A stretch of DNA of 64,000 bases from assembly GCA_023101725.1 (NCBI GenBank), contig JALJCO010001162.1, forward strand, positions 124,001-188,000, written 5' to 3'. Origin of the DNA: Atherinomorus stipes (lineage: Eukaryota > Chordata > Actinopteri > Atheriniformes > Atherinidae). A program made the position numbers and the translations under genes. The notes beneath the pieces are model-generated. The model was not told the origin of the DNA and ran no database searches. It saw only the letters and a program-made list of their open reading frames with translations. Position 1 is the first letter of the stretch. Every line of letters starts with the position of its first letter. Shown here piece after piece: positions 63,051-64,000 of the stretch.

Positions 63051-63725
63051 AAATGTTTAGAAGGGTAAAATGGGAGAAGAAATCAGTGTGAGAATCTCGG
63101 GATGTGACTGGTGTCGCTCCACATACTTTGCACAAACGGCTGCGGGGCAGCTGGTGTGCAAAAAGAGAAACTGAGAAAAAAAAGGAAAGAAACGGAGGGG
63201 GGGGGGGGGGGGGCGGGGGGGGGGAGGGAAGCAGGGGTGTGGTGATCACCGATGTACCACACCAGAGCGATAATACGAAGCGAAGGTATTATTAAAAGTA
63301 CAAATCTAGAAAGTATAGGAAGTATAAAACGAGAAAGGAAAGGAAAAAATGTAATAGAAGATAACTTAAATTTCTTTAAAGAAAGGTGCCATAAATTGGG
63401 TGTAAAATAATCTTTGATATATTAAAAAAGATATGAAGATTTATTGAATTTTGTATATGTTTGGATGAGGTGATGGGAAAAGGTGAAAATATGTGGTGAG
63501 GTGAGAGGGGAAAAGGGGAAAAAGAATCCGAGTCGCCCAGGAGCCAAGGAAACGTAGTAGAATAGATGTATGAACAAAATGAAGATGTAAAATAAAAATA
63601 AAATAAAAAAAGAGAAAAAAGAAAGAAAAAGGAGAAAATTAATGGAAAAGAAGGGGATAAGAGAGGAGGGGGGGGATGGGAAGGGGGGGGTGGAGGAATT
63701 ATTGTATGTTTGAGGAAGCATTGTG
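62885..63725. repeat. purine-rich degenerate tract
   Basis: A/G-rich with a poly-A run of about 40 at 63008-63048 and G runs at 63197-63230. Islands of mixed sequence at 63080-63170 and 63520-63560 interrupt it. Open frames inside are compositional. Confidence 0.65.
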
Positions 63726-64000
63726 AGCTAAGCTTTGCTAGCTTAGCTATCGCAGACTAGATTGCTGAAATAAATTCTGTACGTGTTGAAAATGGACTCC
63801 TTTATTTGTTGAAAAAAAAAATTAATGTAAAACCCCCACCAGACCTTTACTTGATTATCAATTATTACCCAAACATAACTTCTGTCACCTTTAACACAAC
63901 TTTAGCTGCTGTCCACTTTGTGCAGTGTAACTTCTGTTGTAGTGTTTGTGTTGTTGTAGTCTTTGTTTTTGTGTTACAGGTTTTGTATTGCTGTGACACT
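63726..64000. other. right flank
   Basis: Normal composition returns, with a GCTAAGCTTTGCTAGCTTAGC inverted patch near 63727-63747. No gene recognised. Confidence 0.35.

Noticed and set aside
62881..63249. 122-aa minus-strand ORF with poly-Phe and poly-Pro
   Set aside because: Encoded by A and G homopolymer runs.
1..64000. CRISPR array, operon or phage-like organisation
   Set aside because: Repeats are microsatellites and transposons; genes are intron-rich and eukaryotic.

Overview
The window looks like teleost fish nuclear DNA. It has spliced genes with GT-AG introns as short as 80 nt, no long intact ORFs, a tRNA-headed SINE of a kind common in fish, Tc1/mariner, hAT and PIF/Harbinger-type debris, a solo LTR and many microsatellites. 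No prokaryotic or viral gene is visible and I do not name a species.

Two genes can be read exon by exon, both on the minus strand. creb1 (CREB transcription factor, 330 aa) has seven coding exons between 30654 and 27712, a noncoding first exon near 35.8-35.9 kb and a probable 3.6 kb 3'UTR ending near 24.1 kb. ccnyl1 (cyclin Y-like 1, 345 aa) has ten coding exons between 22457 and 7765 with a CpG-containing upstream region at 22.5-23.3 kb. All phases join and all conserved domains are complete. Tandem creb1-ccnyl1 order matches the vertebrate block CREB1-METTL21A-CCNYL1, but METTL21A is not between them here. The two proteins act in different pathways: cAMP/Ca2+-driven transcription, and membrane-tethered cyclin activation of CDK14/CDK16.

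Layout: 0-7.7 kb holds a Harbinger-like element, a solo LTR, a 1.9 kb C-depleted purine tract and the downstream flank of ccnyl1. 7.7-23.3 kb is ccnyl1, whose large introns carry nested MITEs, a 217 bp palindrome and another strand-biased tract. 24-36 kb is creb1, with a DD37E Tc1/mariner element and a SINE in its first intron. 36-64 kb has no gene I can identify. It contains a 2.6 kb Harbinger-like element, transposase and THAP-domain fragments, an internally deleted IS630/Tc1-like element, two copies of a TA-target MITE and further purine-rich tracts. Three weak coding candidates lie there: a 35-aa membrane microprotein at 44.0 kb, an orphan terminal exon at 45.7 kb and head-to-head short ORFs at 52.1 kb.

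I see no convincing new biological system. The best leads are the strand-asymmetric base-depleted tracts, the microprotein and orphan exon, the absence of the CREB alpha exon, and the MITE and palindrome structures.
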